Assembly (NCBI RefSeq): GCF_014217835.1
Contig: NZ_CP055263.1
Coordinates: 868,001-932,000, forward strand
Source: Metabacillus sp. KUDC1714
Lineage (GTDB): Bacteria; Bacillota; Bacilli; Bacillales; Bacillaceae
Direction: 5' to 3'
DNA: 64,000 nucleotides
Shown here: piece by piece, positions 54,970 through 63,268 of the stretch
How the letters are laid out: every line of letters begins with the position of its first letter
How positions within the stretch are numbered: position 1 is the stretch's first letter
Made by a program: the position numbers and the translations under genes
The notes under the pieces: generated by a model
Database searches by the model: none
The model's input: only the letters and a program-made list of their open reading frames with translations
Told to the model about the DNA's origin: nothing

Positions 54970-57276
54970 CTATATCTCAACATCTATTTTCAATCCATTG
55001 CCTTTTGAAGTTTCGATATTGATTGAGCCCTTTAAAGCTTTCACACGCTCACTTATTCCGGATAACCCCATACTTTCAGTTTTATCATACATATGATTAT
55101 ACTCAAAGCCTAATCCATTGTCTTCATAATGAAGTACAATTTTTTCCTTTATACATACAAGAATAATCAATACATGTGATGCTTTTGAGTGTTTATTTGC
55201 ATTAGTTAATAATTCTTGAACAATGCGATAAAGATTTAGCTGAGTATCAATATCAAGGTTCAATGTAAAGTTGCCTGTATTTAACCTTATATCAAAATCA
55301 ACAATCTCCTCGTATTGCATAACAAGCTTGTTTAGAGCCTTAACTAACCCTAAATCATATAACAATTGCGGGCGCAACTCTTGACAAGTTTCCCGTGTTG
55401 TTTTGATAATTTTTGTCATGTTGGTATTCATATCATGAAGTTTATTTATTAAATCAGTTGATTCAACATCTACTTCAGATAATGCAAGTTCACACTGTCT
55501 TTTTAAAGAAACTAAGTCCTGCAGAACTGAATCATGCAAATCCTTCGCAAGGTTTGAACGTTGCTTTTCTTCTATCGAAAACAACAGTTTTGTAAGCCAT
55601 GCTGGGTTTTGCCCCTCTGTTTCAACCTTTTGAAGATGCTGCATTAACTCATCTATTTTCAAGAAGTTTTCTAAGGAAACATTTGTGTAGAACGATAGAG
55701 TTTTTAGCCAAGAGATTTCATCTCGAGTTAGTCTAGGTGTATTTAAAGTGGACAGACAAAGTAATATATAGTTTTTGCCTTCCGTTTCACCAATATTTAT
55801 CACAAAGCCCCTATCAACTTCAATGATGTTTCCTATTTCGTATGAAACATCTTTTACTTCCTTAATATATGGACTATAGTCAGACTCTTTAGCATGTAAG
55901 TCAATAGAAGTAAGATGTTTTTCTCGATTAACTTCAATAAAATATGCTTTGCTTACGAGTAAAACATCCACAATAACTAACTTTAGTTCTGAAACTACTT
56001 GATCTAAGTTACTTGCTTTTCGAATACTTTGTGTATACTTAAAGATACTATCTTGGTAATTATATTTTTCTGAAAATCTTTTTAATCTAAATCTGAAATC
56101 AAAGATTTCTTTTCCGTAGAAAACTAAAAGTAAAGTTATATAAAATAATATTGATAATCTTATTGAATAGAATTTCATATTGCTGTCTTTTAGTAATATA
56201 GCAATACATACTAATGCAAAAGTAGGTAAAATAGCTAATAAGGCATAATATCTTATTCTACCTAAAATAAATTCAATGTCATAAATTTTTGTAGCTAAGA
56301 ATTGATACACCAAAGAAAATGGTATTAGAAGTACAAATGCTGTTAGTACAGTTGGAGGAAATATTTGCACTCTAAAAATTACATATGGTAGTGCATATAA
56401 TAATAAAAATGGTGCAAACGCAACTATGTTCGTGGTAATAATTACTTTAACTAAATATTCTTGCTCTGAGTACCTGACCCTTTTTAATCCAAATAATTTC
56501 AAAAGAAATGTTAAAATAAATAAGATTAGGAAAGAGCATAAATTTAGAGACTTGGCTATATTATAGGTCGAATTATATTGCTCTGAAGCCATTCTCATAA
56601 ATTCAAAACAAACATTAAATATTACAAGCATATACCCAAAATAAACAAAGTATATTGAATAGAGTTTCTTTCCTAATTCCATAAAATATTGGTAAATGAA
56701 GTGCATATATAGAACAGGTACAGATAAAAACATTAATAGATTTATATATCGACTGTTTAAATCTCCGCGGGAAGAACCACCTGCACTAATGTAAGCTAGC
56801 GATATTGTTAACAGAAATAGATTTAATATATGTGCAGATGTTAACTTTAATCTTTTATTGGAATTATAGATAAAGAAACTACAAAATACACATAGTAAAA
56901 AAAGAGTATTAGGAATTACATTCAGAAAAAAGCTTTGATAATTTATTATCTCATCAGATACTGAATATTTGTATTCCTTGCTCCCCTTTATTACCTTTAA
57001 TGAATTTATTTTTTCTAATGCCCCAAACTTTACTAACGGATCATGTTCCTGAGGGTCCTTGTCATTTATTTCAGTTATTATATCTCCAGGTTCTAATCCT
57101 GCTTTTTCAGCCCAGCCTTTAGGTTCCATTAAAGTAATTTCAAATTGCCCTTTACTATTTTCTTTCGCCATTGCACCTAAATATGGATATAGTATATTTA
57201 TACAAGTCATATACACTACCAAAACTGAGCTAATAGCAATGACTAGGTAATAAAACCTGTTATTAATTTTAAACAT
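54970..57276 (-). CDS. comP: Quorum-sensing histidine kinase ComP
   Basis: A 768-residue polytopic receptor kinase, length almost identical to B. subtilis ComP. A first membrane helix (about 9-31) is followed by a PDZ-like external segment (about 45-105: PKGWAEKAGLEPGDIITEIN), then further helices to about residue 395, a linker, HisKA_3 with the phospho-acceptor in AKDLHDSVLQDLVSLKRQ, and HATPase (YRIVQELLTNANKHSK, EDNGLGF, MGLSGISERV). It binds the ComX pheromone and phosphorylates ComA. The N-terminal part is the specificity region and is expected to have co-diverged with ComX. Confidence 0.93.
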   Translation of the reverse strand: MFKINNRFYYLVIAISSVLVVYMTCINILYPYLGAMAKENSKGQFEITLMEPKGWAEKAGLEPGDIITEINDKDPQEHDPLVKFGALEKINSLKVIKGSKEYKYSVSDEIINYQSFFLNVIPNTLFLLCVFCSFFIYNSNKRLKLTSAHILNLFLLTISLAYISAGGSSRGDLNSRYINLLMFLSVPVLYMHFIYQYFMELGKKLYSIYFVYFGYMLVIFNVCFEFMRMASEQYNSTYNIAKSLNLCSFLILFILTFLLKLFGLKRVRYSEQEYLVKVIITTNIVAFAPFLLLYALPYVIFRVQIFPPTVLTAFVLLIPFSLVYQFLATKIYDIEFILGRIRYYALLAILPTFALVCIAILLKDSNMKFYSIRLSILFYITLLLVFYGKEIFDFRFRLKRFSEKYNYQDSIFKYTQSIRKASNLDQVVSELKLVIVDVLLVSKAYFIEVNREKHLTSIDLHAKESDYSPYIKEVKDVSYEIGNIIEVDRGFVINIGETEGKNYILLCLSTLNTPRLTRDEISWLKTLSFYTNVSLENFLKIDELMQHLQKVETEGQNPAWLTKLLFSIEEKQRSNLAKDLHDSVLQDLVSLKRQCELALSEVDVESTDLINKLHDMNTNMTKIIKTTRETCQELRPQLLYDLGLVKALNKLVMQYEEIVDFDIRLNTGNFTLNLDIDTQLNLYRIVQELLTNANKHSKASHVLIILVCIKEKIVLHYEDNGLGFEYNHMYDKTESMGLSGISERVKALKGSINIETSKGNGLKIDVEI

Positions 57277-57306
57277 AAAAACACCTTTCTAAGTTTAAGC
57301 TATAAA

Positions 57307-57465
57307 TCAGTACCAATATAAATTTACTAGTTTTTCACTCGATAGAATACCCTCAATAACTCCTAAAACATCATCCAAATCCACACCTAATAAACTAGCT
57401 TGTCCATTTACAACCTTCTCTAATACGTCTGGATTTTCAATTAAAAAGTTTACGATTTCTTGCAT
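57307..57465 (-). CDS. comX: ComX pheromone precursor
   Basis: A 52-residue precursor read between comQ and comP. It starts MQEIVNFLIENPDVLEKVV, has the conserved GQASLLGVDLDDV region and ends EKLVNLYWY, with Trp51 next to last. In ComX proteins the C-terminal peptide of 5-10 residues is cut out, its Trp prenylated by ComQ, and exported. AGGAGAG precedes the ATG. It lies 15 bp after comQ and 30 bp before comP. The peptide differs from B. subtilis pherotypes I recall, so it should define its own specificity group. Confidence 0.92.
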   Translation of the reverse strand: MQEIVNFLIENPDVLEKVVNGQASLLGVDLDDVLGVIEGILSSEKLVNLYWY

Positions 57466-57480
57466 GATTAGCTCTCCTTA

Positions 57481-58404
57481 TTAGTTGGTTTTCTTATTTA
57501 TGATCAAATGAGATTTTATATTCTCAATATGATATGAATCTATTTTTAATTCTTCTATTATTCTTGTTGCACGATTTATGGCAATTTGCTTAATAACATT
57601 TAAGTATTGAGCAACTCCAGAATCTATAAGTTTTTGCTTATAGTTTACAATATTGCCAAATTCCTCATTAAAATCCTTACCACTTGCAAAAAAACGCAAC
57701 ACATCAAGGGCATGTTCATTATAGCCTTTTTGTAAATAGATCATTGCTAGTGATCTTTTTTGTGTTGATATATCATTTTTCAGGGGATTGAATAAATCTC
57801 TGAAATCGTTATCAGACTGTGCGGCAATGCCAATTTGATACGAATATTCTTCAACTTCGGGAAAATCCGCATTGGCTAGCAGCATACCACTTACTGATGC
57901 TAATGCAATAAGAGAGCCAGATTTACGCTTCATCACATTTAAACATTCCTCTTCTGTGCTTATCAAGTTTTGCAAATCATCGTGTTGACCCTCCATTGCT
58001 TGAATGGAGTATTTAAAAAAAGCATGTAGAATTTGATGTTTAAACGGAGAGGATAGTGTTAAAACAGCTTGTTGACTTATTGTGTAAAGCGTTGTTGCAG
58101 CGTTTAAAGCAATAGAAGGATCTATTTGCATCCAAGGCTCCTTCACATTATCTAAGTCTTCAAGATCATCAAATATGTCAAATGATAAAATTAGAAGTTC
58201 GATTGCTGCTGCAAGTTGAAGAATTTCTAGGTCTTTTCCACTAAATGCTTCATGATGAACAATGGCTAATTGACCAAAATTCAAAATTTTTTTCCCATTT
58301 ACAAAGGACAGTAATAATTTTTGTAGCTCTGTATTCTTGGTTTGTATGGCAATTGTCTGCATCATTTGCTTTTTCAAAGATTGAATGACTACTTCTTCTA
58401 TCAC
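57481..58404 (-). CDS. comQ: ComX isoprenyltransferase ComQ
   Basis: A 307-residue prenyltransferase of the polyprenyl synthase fold. The first aspartate-rich motif is FDIFDDLEDLDN (DDLED) and the second is reduced to SDNDFRD (NDxxD), as in ComQ. It attaches a farnesyl or geranyl group to the ComX tryptophan and is required for pheromone production. Start is GTG at 58404 after GAGGGGGG. Together with comX, comP and comA it forms a complete quorum-sensing cassette. Confidence 0.92.
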   Translation of the reverse strand: MIEEVVIQSLKKQMMQTIAIQTKNTELQKLLLSFVNGKKILNFGQLAIVHHEAFSGKDLEILQLAAAIELLILSFDIFDDLEDLDNVKEPWMQIDPSIALNAATTLYTISQQAVLTLSSPFKHQILHAFFKYSIQAMEGQHDDLQNLISTEEECLNVMKRKSGSLIALASVSGMLLANADFPEVEEYSYQIGIAAQSDNDFRDLFNPLKNDISTQKRSLAMIYLQKGYNEHALDVLRFFASGKDFNEEFGNIVNYKQKLIDSGVAQYLNVIKQIAINRATRIIEELKIDSYHIENIKSHLIINKKTN

Positions 58405-58529
58405 AATCCCCCCTCTGGCTTTATCTTACTATACATCTGGGATTTTGAGTAGTAAAAATAGTATAAAATACCTCCTACCTCATTACATTTTTACCTATTT
58501 ATTTAATAAATGTCAATATATAACACAAA

Positions 58530-58556
58530 AAAAACTTGGCACACTGCCAAGTTTTT
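58530..58556 (-). terminator. Intrinsic terminator of degQ
   Basis: AAAAACTTGGCA and TGCCAAGTTTTT form a perfect hairpin, followed on the minus strand by further T. Confidence 0.88.
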
Positions 58557-58570
58557 AATGGATTACTTAA

Positions 58571-58711
58571 TTAAGAGACGTTTAAAAATGCATATTTATC
58601 ATACTTATCTATACTTTTATTTATACTGTGTAGTGATTCCTTTGTTTCCTTTATCTCTTGTTCCAATTTTAGTAACAATTTCGTCATTTCTTCAATTTTT
58701 TGCTGATCCAT
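58571..58711 (-). CDS. degQ: Degradation regulator DegQ
   Basis: A 46-residue peptide aligning with B. subtilis DegQ: LLLKLEQEIKETKESLHSIN and KSIDKYDKYAF are near-identical in pattern. DegQ stimulates phosphotransfer from DegS to DegU and raises exoenzyme production. The ATG at 58711 follows GGAGCG; a longer in-frame start at 58756 would add an unconserved extension. It lies upstream of comQ, as in B. subtilis, and has a ComA-box-like site in front. Confidence 0.93.
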   Translation of the reverse strand: MDQQKIEEMTKLLLKLEQEIKETKESLHSINKSIDKYDKYAFLNVS

Positions 58712-58806
58712 CGTTTCACGCTCCTTATATGTTGGTAAGCGAATGCGCATGGCCAACGTACATACACAAAATCATTTGCTTTCTCTACTTAAAATTCTAA
58801 TCTAAA

Positions 58807-58861
58807 TGAGTATTATTTTCACCGAAAATAATACGTAATACTCAAATGCGCGATACCGCAA
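58807..58861 (-). promoter_or_regulatory. ComA box and overlapping inverted repeats upstream of degQ
   Basis: On the minus strand TTGCGG-TATC-GCGCAT (58846-58861) has a perfect left half and 4 of 6 right-half bases of the ComA box TTGCGG-N4-CCGCAA. Beside it GTATTATTTTC/GAAAATAATAC (58810-58834) and TGAGTATTA/TAATACTCA (58807-58844) are two mutually exclusive hairpins. The rest of the gap 58712-59014 shows no gene. Confidence 0.65.
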
Positions 58862-59014
58862 CATAAACGCAATAGTCCAAAATATATATTTTAAATACAT
58901 CTTTATACCTGATTTACTTTGTATTTATATGTCTTACTGTTTTCTACTTTAATTTCCCTTTAGATTATACGATTACTTTTAGGAATAAAGTGGGGTATAT
59001 ACGCAAATTTATGT

Positions 59015-59074
59015 AAAAAAACAAATGGTTGACTACATTAGCTTTCAATTGGAAAGCAAGTAAGTCAACCATTT
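59015..59074 (-). terminator. Intrinsic terminator, branched
   Basis: AAATGGTTGACT pairs with AGTCAACCATTT around an inner GCTTTC/GAAAGC hairpin; a T run follows on the minus strand. Serves the 74-residue hypothetical gene. Confidence 0.8.
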
Positions 59075-59082
59075 ACCTTTTC

Positions 59083-59307
59083 TTATACAGTTAAAATATT
59101 ATGTTCAAATATATTCTGCGCTCTTAGAATGGCTAATTCAATTAATTCCGCTTTTCTTTCATTTGGTCCCTGATACTCTAAGGTGTAGTCTTCAATTCCA
59201 GTTTTTGAAAACAAGCATTCCATCTTTACTTTGCAATTGTCTTTTATAACCGAAAAAACCGCAACCATCTTATCATCCAACACAAAAAACGTTGGTTGCC
59301 CTCCCAT
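59083..59307 (-). CDS. Hypothetical protein
   Basis: A 74-residue soluble protein, starting MGGQPTFFVLDDKMVAVFSV, with alternating hydrophobic beta-strand-like segments and a C-terminal helix ERKAELIELAILRAQNIF. AAGGAGG is well placed. No family recognised. It has its own terminator and lies upstream of degQ. Confidence 0.65.
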   Translation of the reverse strand: MGGQPTFFVLDDKMVAVFSVIKDNCKVKMECLFSKTGIEDYTLEYQGPNERKAELIELAILRAQNIFEHNILTV

Positions 59308-59572
59308 AGAGATAAAGACCTCCTTTTATTGCTCTTTTACATAAAAAAGAACAATTGAGTAGTATGTTGAGTACATTACTACTTTCGACAGAAGGGGTTT
59401 ATTTCCTTTTTTATCTTTAGAATTATTAAAATTTCTCAAAATAATAAACCTGTACTTTTATTTCCTTTTATTGTGCACAAAAATCATATTCATAAACCAT
59501 AACTTTGTGTTAAATCTTTACTTGGATATTTTTCATCATTCGATTAAAAATAGTACAAGTGGGGTGAAAAAC

Positions 59573-60265
59573 ATGGATCTATTTTCGATGGATTTTTTTA
59601 CTGCACTTCTGTCAATCGTTGTCATTGACTTAGTTCTAGCTGGTGACAATGCAATTGTCATTGGGATGGCCGCCAGAAACCTTCCTAAAGATCAGCAAAA
59701 GAAAGTCATTCTTTTAGGGACGGTAGGGGCTATTGTCATTAGAGCACTCGCAACTATGATAGTAGTTTATTTATTAAAAATCCCTGGACTGCTTCTTATT
59801 GGAGGGATTATATTATTATGGATTGCGTATAAATTAATGACCGAAGAAGAAACACATGAGGTTAAATCTGGATATAGTTTCTGGGCAGCTATACGAACAA
59901 TCATCATAGCTGATGCTGCGATGGGCCTTGACAATGTTTTAGCAGTAGCTGGTGCTGCACACGGTAGCTTTTTATTGGTTATTTTAGGCTTACTTATTTC
60001 CATTCCAATCGTTGTTTGGGGAAGTACAGTCATTCTGAAATTTATGGAGAAATACCCAATCATTATCTTAATTGGTGCAGCAGTAGTGGCTTGGACAGCA
60101 ACGAAAATGATTGCGAAAGAACCCTTAGTGAAAAATATTTTTGCTGATGTGTGGGTACAGTATGCATTTGAGTTTATTGTCGTTGCTGTATTAATCAGTA
60201 TTGGATATCTAAAAATAAAGCGTGGAAAAGAAACAAACCATGAAAAAGAAAAAAGTGCTAGTTAA
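59573..60265 (+). CDS. TerC-family integral membrane protein
   Basis: A 230-residue protein with seven predicted helices and the TerC signature acidic residues in DLVLAGDNAIVIGMAARNLP and ADAAMGLDNVLAVAGAAHG. It resembles B. subtilis YjbE; relatives YceF and YkoY act in manganese export and metalation of secreted proteins. The ATG at 59573 after GGGGTGA is preferred over an extended in-frame start at 59471. No yybP-ykoY riboswitch was recognised upstream. Confidence 0.88.
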   Translation: MDLFSMDFFTALLSIVVIDLVLAGDNAIVIGMAARNLPKDQQKKVILLGTVGAIVIRALATMIVVYLLKIPGLLLIGGIILLWIAYKLMTEEETHEVKSGYSFWAAIRTIIIADAAMGLDNVLAVAGAAHGSFLLVILGLLISIPIVVWGSTVILKFMEKYPIIILIGAAVVAWTATKMIAKEPLVKNIFADVWVQYAFEFIVVAVLISIGYLKIKRGKETNHEKEKSAS

Positions 60266-60650
60266 CCTTAAGGTTTAACTAGCCCCCCACTTTAAATATA
60301 TTGACATAATAAAAGTTGACTTTTTAGAATCCTCACAAGAAGAAAGGAAACGATTAGTTGAAAGATATCAGCCACTTCAAATAGAATTACTTGCATGCTA
60401 TTGATTGAGCAAAGATGTTAATGCAAGAAACTGATGTAAGTGCTTAAATATAATGTGAAAAGTAAAATAAGTGAAGGTAAAAGTGTATCCCTTATCCAAT
60501 TTCTGTTTTCTTTATTTTAACAGAAATCGCATGAGTAATTAACTATTTTTTCTAATATATGAGGAAAAAGCGATTTATAAAAGACGGAAGTTGTGTGTTT
60601 GCTATAGGTATTTAGATCTATAAACGAAGATGTGATACATCCTAATATCT
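60266..60650. other. Intergenic stretch with a gene-like remnant
   Basis: About 385 bp. At 60257-60283 a GCTAGTTAA/TTTAACTAGC hairpin overlaps the terC end. At about 60310-60404 an open frame encodes IKVDFLESSQEERKRLV and more but has no start codon; it may be a decayed gene fragment. Nothing else recognised. Confidence 0.4.
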
Positions 60651-60767
60651 TTACAAATGTTTTATTAAATTAATTGTTAGTTTCATCCAACCAAAAAAAG
60701 ATAACCATAATGGTACACTTAATAATGTTGCCCAAATCATTCCTTTAAAAAAGTTTTCTTCGTGCAT
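60651..60767 (-). CDS. 38-residue small membrane protein
   Basis: Starts MHEENFFKGMIWATLLSV, has one hydrophobic helix (about 9-27) and a basic end INLIKHL. GAGAGGTGTGAG precedes the ATG. A cre-like site lies about 70 bp upstream on the shared intergenic region. Not recognised; small single-helix proteins of this kind are common in Bacillus and often missed. Confidence 0.5.
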   Translation of the reverse strand: MHEENFFKGMIWATLLSVPLWLSFFGWMKLTINLIKHL

Positions 60768-60835
60768 ACAACTCACACCTCTCAAAATTAGATCTTAACC
60801 TTTATTTTTTCCTCGGTGCAGGTATTTAAACATTT

Positions 60836-60849
60836 AGAAAGCGTTTACA
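60836..60849. promoter_or_regulatory. cre-like catabolite repression site
   Basis: AGAAAGCGTTTACA matches the cre consensus at 13 of 14 positions (first base differs). It lies between the divergent 38-residue gene and the HpaB-like gene, so it could act on either. Confidence 0.55.
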
Positions 60850-61030
60850 ACTATTTATTTCTTTTCCCTATTATCTTTATTCATTATTAAGAAGCTTAAT
60901 TCCTTTGAAAAACGTTCATCAATTTCTTACATAGTTTTCATGAATGCACTTTCCTTCTTCATATGAAATTTCACCTTATCTGTTTAAAGCGCATATAGTG
61001 TTACAAATTAGTTGGTTAGGAGTGAAGAGA

Positions 61031-62485
61031 GTGCCTGCCATTAGTGGAAAAGAATACCTAGATCGTATGGATCAATTAAAGCCAAATGTGTGGATGAAAG
61101 GTAAACAAATACAAGGGAAATTATCAGAGCATCCAGCGTATAAAGGGGCTATGTTAACAAAGGCATCACTTTACGATACACAAGTTCATCCAGATTTTAT
61201 CGAGAAAATGACGTATAGTTCCCCTAGAACTAATGAACGGGTAGGTATTTCCTTCCTACAACCTAAATCAAAGGAAGACCTAGAAGCTCGTAGACATATG
61301 ATAAATATCTGGGCGACAAAAACTGCAGGAATGATGGGGCGAACCCCCGACTATTTGAATACTGTTTTAATGACTTTGGCTGCTTCAGCGAGTATTCTAG
61401 ATGACCAAGATGAAGAATTTAGTAAAAATCTTACAAACCTTTATGAAACAGCACGAGATCATGATCTATCTTTTACCCATAGCTTTATTAATCCTCAAGT
61501 CGATCGTTCTTCAGACTATACCGAGTTGTCTACTCAACCAATTGCAACCAAAATTGTTGAGAAAAATTCAAATGGAATTGTTATAAAAGGAGCAAGACTT
61601 TTGGCAACTCAAGGTGGAATAACTGATGAAGTACTAGTCTTGCCATCTAGTTCAAAGGTTACAGATAATGAATATGCCTTTTCCTTTTCAATTCCTACGG
61701 ATACTGATGGCCTTAAGTTTATTTGTCGTGAATCCTATTATCAAGGGTCTTCTTTTTTTAATTATCCACTCTCATCTCGTTTTCATGAGATGGATACAAT
61801 GATTATTTTTGATAATGTTTTGGTTCCTTGGGACCGTGTGTTCTTTTATCATCGTCAAGATATTGCACATCAGCTTTTTTTAAGAAGTAGTTTTACACCA
61901 CTTACACTACATCAAGTTATTATCAGACAAATAACAAAAACAGAGTTCATTCTTGGTCTGGCGCAGAAGATGGTGACAACTTTAAATCTATCAGAATACC
62001 AACATATTCAAGGAAAAATAAGTGAAATCATCATTGGATTAGAAACGATGAAAGCGTTGTTAGATCAAGCTGAACTGCATGCTAATGAAGATGAATGGGG
62101 TACAATGGTGCCGAATACCAATTCCTTATATATATCAGTAACAATGTTTTCAAAGCTCTATCCGCGCATGATTGAAATTTTACAACTAATTGGTGCAGGT
62201 GGATTAGTCGCCATACCGACAGAGGAAGATTTTCATTCTCCCTTAGTCAAAGATATAGAGAAGTATTGTCAAGGAGCTGCCTGTAATGCAGACACAAAGA
62301 CGAAAATTTTTAGGCTTGCTTGGGATTTAACAATGAGTGCATTTGGAACCCGCCAAACGCAGTATGAACGTTACTTCTTTGGTGACCCTGTTAAACTAAC
62401 GTCAAATTTATACAATGGCTATCCAAGACATGAGTATATGAATCTGGTTGAAGATTTTTTAGAGATAAATAAAGAGGCTCACTAA
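61031..62485 (+). CDS. HpaB-like flavin-dependent monooxygenase (YoaI-like)
   Basis: A 484-residue member of the 4-hydroxyphenylacetate 3-hydroxylase large-component family. The acyl-CoA-dehydrogenase-like fold shows FDNVLVPWDRVFFY and the C-terminal GDPVKLTSNLYNGYPRHEYM. Such enzymes use reduced FADH2 from a separate reductase to hydroxylate phenols; no reductase is adjacent. GTG at 61031 (MPAISGKEYL) after GGAGTGAAG is chosen over an earlier frame opening, as family members start here. B. subtilis YoaI is similar in size. Confidence 0.85.
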   Translation: MPAISGKEYLDRMDQLKPNVWMKGKQIQGKLSEHPAYKGAMLTKASLYDTQVHPDFIEKMTYSSPRTNERVGISFLQPKSKEDLEARRHMINIWATKTAGMMGRTPDYLNTVLMTLAASASILDDQDEEFSKNLTNLYETARDHDLSFTHSFINPQVDRSSDYTELSTQPIATKIVEKNSNGIVIKGARLLATQGGITDEVLVLPSSSKVTDNEYAFSFSIPTDTDGLKFICRESYYQGSSFFNYPLSSRFHEMDTMIIFDNVLVPWDRVFFYHRQDIAHQLFLRSSFTPLTLHQVIIRQITKTEFILGLAQKMVTTLNLSEYQHIQGKISEIIIGLETMKALLDQAELHANEDEWGTMVPNTNSLYISVTMFSKLYPRMIEILQLIGAGGLVAIPTEEDFHSPLVKDIEKYCQGAACNADTKTKIFRLAWDLTMSAFGTRQTQYERYFFGDPVKLTSNLYNGYPRHEYMNLVEDFLEINKEAH

Positions 62486-62499
62486 TTTAGAGCCTCTTT
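62473..62499 (+). terminator. Intrinsic terminator of the HpaB-like gene
   Basis: GAGGCTC and GAGCCTC form a 7-bp stem that overlaps the stop codon, followed by TTTAT. Confidence 0.7.
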
Positions 62500-62527
62500 A
62501 TGAGGATTAAATTGAATTAAACTACTT

Positions 62528-62776
62528 TTACATTTCTCCAACCCAATGAATCATTTTGTCCGCCAATTCTTCCGCAGTTTCATTCTCGACTCTTTTTGAC
62601 AACGAATCTAAAAGTCGAGCTTTAAGAACATCTCGTTCTTCCACATATTGAACTGTAGTAGACCACTCTACTTCAGGTATTGCGATCATACTAAACTCCA
62701 GCTTTTTATTTTCATATATATATACATTTGTTATAAGATTTTTACCATTATGTACATTTGCTTTTCTTATTTTCAT
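62528..62776 (-). CDS. yueH: YueH-family protein
   Basis: An 82-residue protein, same length as B. subtilis YueH and next to yueG and yueF as there. KIRKANVHNGKN at the N-terminus, IYENKKLEFSMIAIPEVEW centrally and a helical C-terminus are visible. No catalytic motif. The family is uncharacterised. Confidence 0.75.
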   Translation of the reverse strand: MKIRKANVHNGKNLITNVYIYENKKLEFSMIAIPEVEWSTTVQYVEERDVLKARLLDSLSKRVENETAEELADKMIHWVGEM

Positions 62777-62935
62777 TTAATCTCTTCCTCTCTGTTCTAA
62801 CTGCTTTTATTATAGTAGAAGTATTGTTTTTTTTCAGTGATTCGTTTCTTAATAAGCGAAAAAACTGATTTTAGGGACAACTAGGAATTTTTATTAAAAT
62901 CCTACTTTTACCTATTATCAGTCTTAAACTATTAG

Positions 62936-63157
62936 TTATTTATTTATAGTCATTGATTGATCAAATAGATCTAGATCACTAAAATTCGTTATATTAAATA
63001 AGTTATGTGTTTCGATAAAATCACCTGTGTTGGCTGCACCTGAACCAACCGATGTTTTATTTGCACTTTTTGGTGATAAACTAAATGTATCCCCCACTTT
63101 AAAGATTGCACTATCTCCAATCGAATTTAATTTAACTGGTCCGACAAACGCAGGCAT
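62936..63157 (-). CDS. yueG: GerPA/GerPF-family spore protein YueG
   Basis: A 73-residue protein of the GerPA/GerPF type: MPAFVGPVKLNSIGDSAIFK, VGDTFSLSPKS and the GSGAANTGDFI segment. GerP proteins affect access of germinants through the spore coat. The ATG at 63157, directly after AGGAGGAAT, starts at the conserved MPAFVGP; a longer start is rejected. Expected in the forespore or mother cell during sporulation. Confidence 0.88.
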   Translation of the reverse strand: MPAFVGPVKLNSIGDSAIFKVGDTFSLSPKSANKTSVGSGAANTGDFIETHNLFNITNFSDLDLFDQSMTINK

Positions 63158-63268
63158 ATTCCTCCTCCTTTTCATTAGCTACCAAAGTAATGTCCAAACT
63201 AACTATCATTATTGAATGTTAAAAGGAACATACTGCTATTATATGGTTAAAAGGAGGAAGAGTTCTGC

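Noticed and set aside
59308..59572. Manganese (yybP-ykoY) riboswitch upstream of the TerC gene
   Set aside because: The conserved internal loops of that riboswitch were not seen in this AT-rich stretch.
60300..60410. Open frame fragment beginning near IKVDFLESSQEER
   Set aside because: No start codon or ribosome-binding site; too short to identify a parent family, so not listed as a pseudogene.
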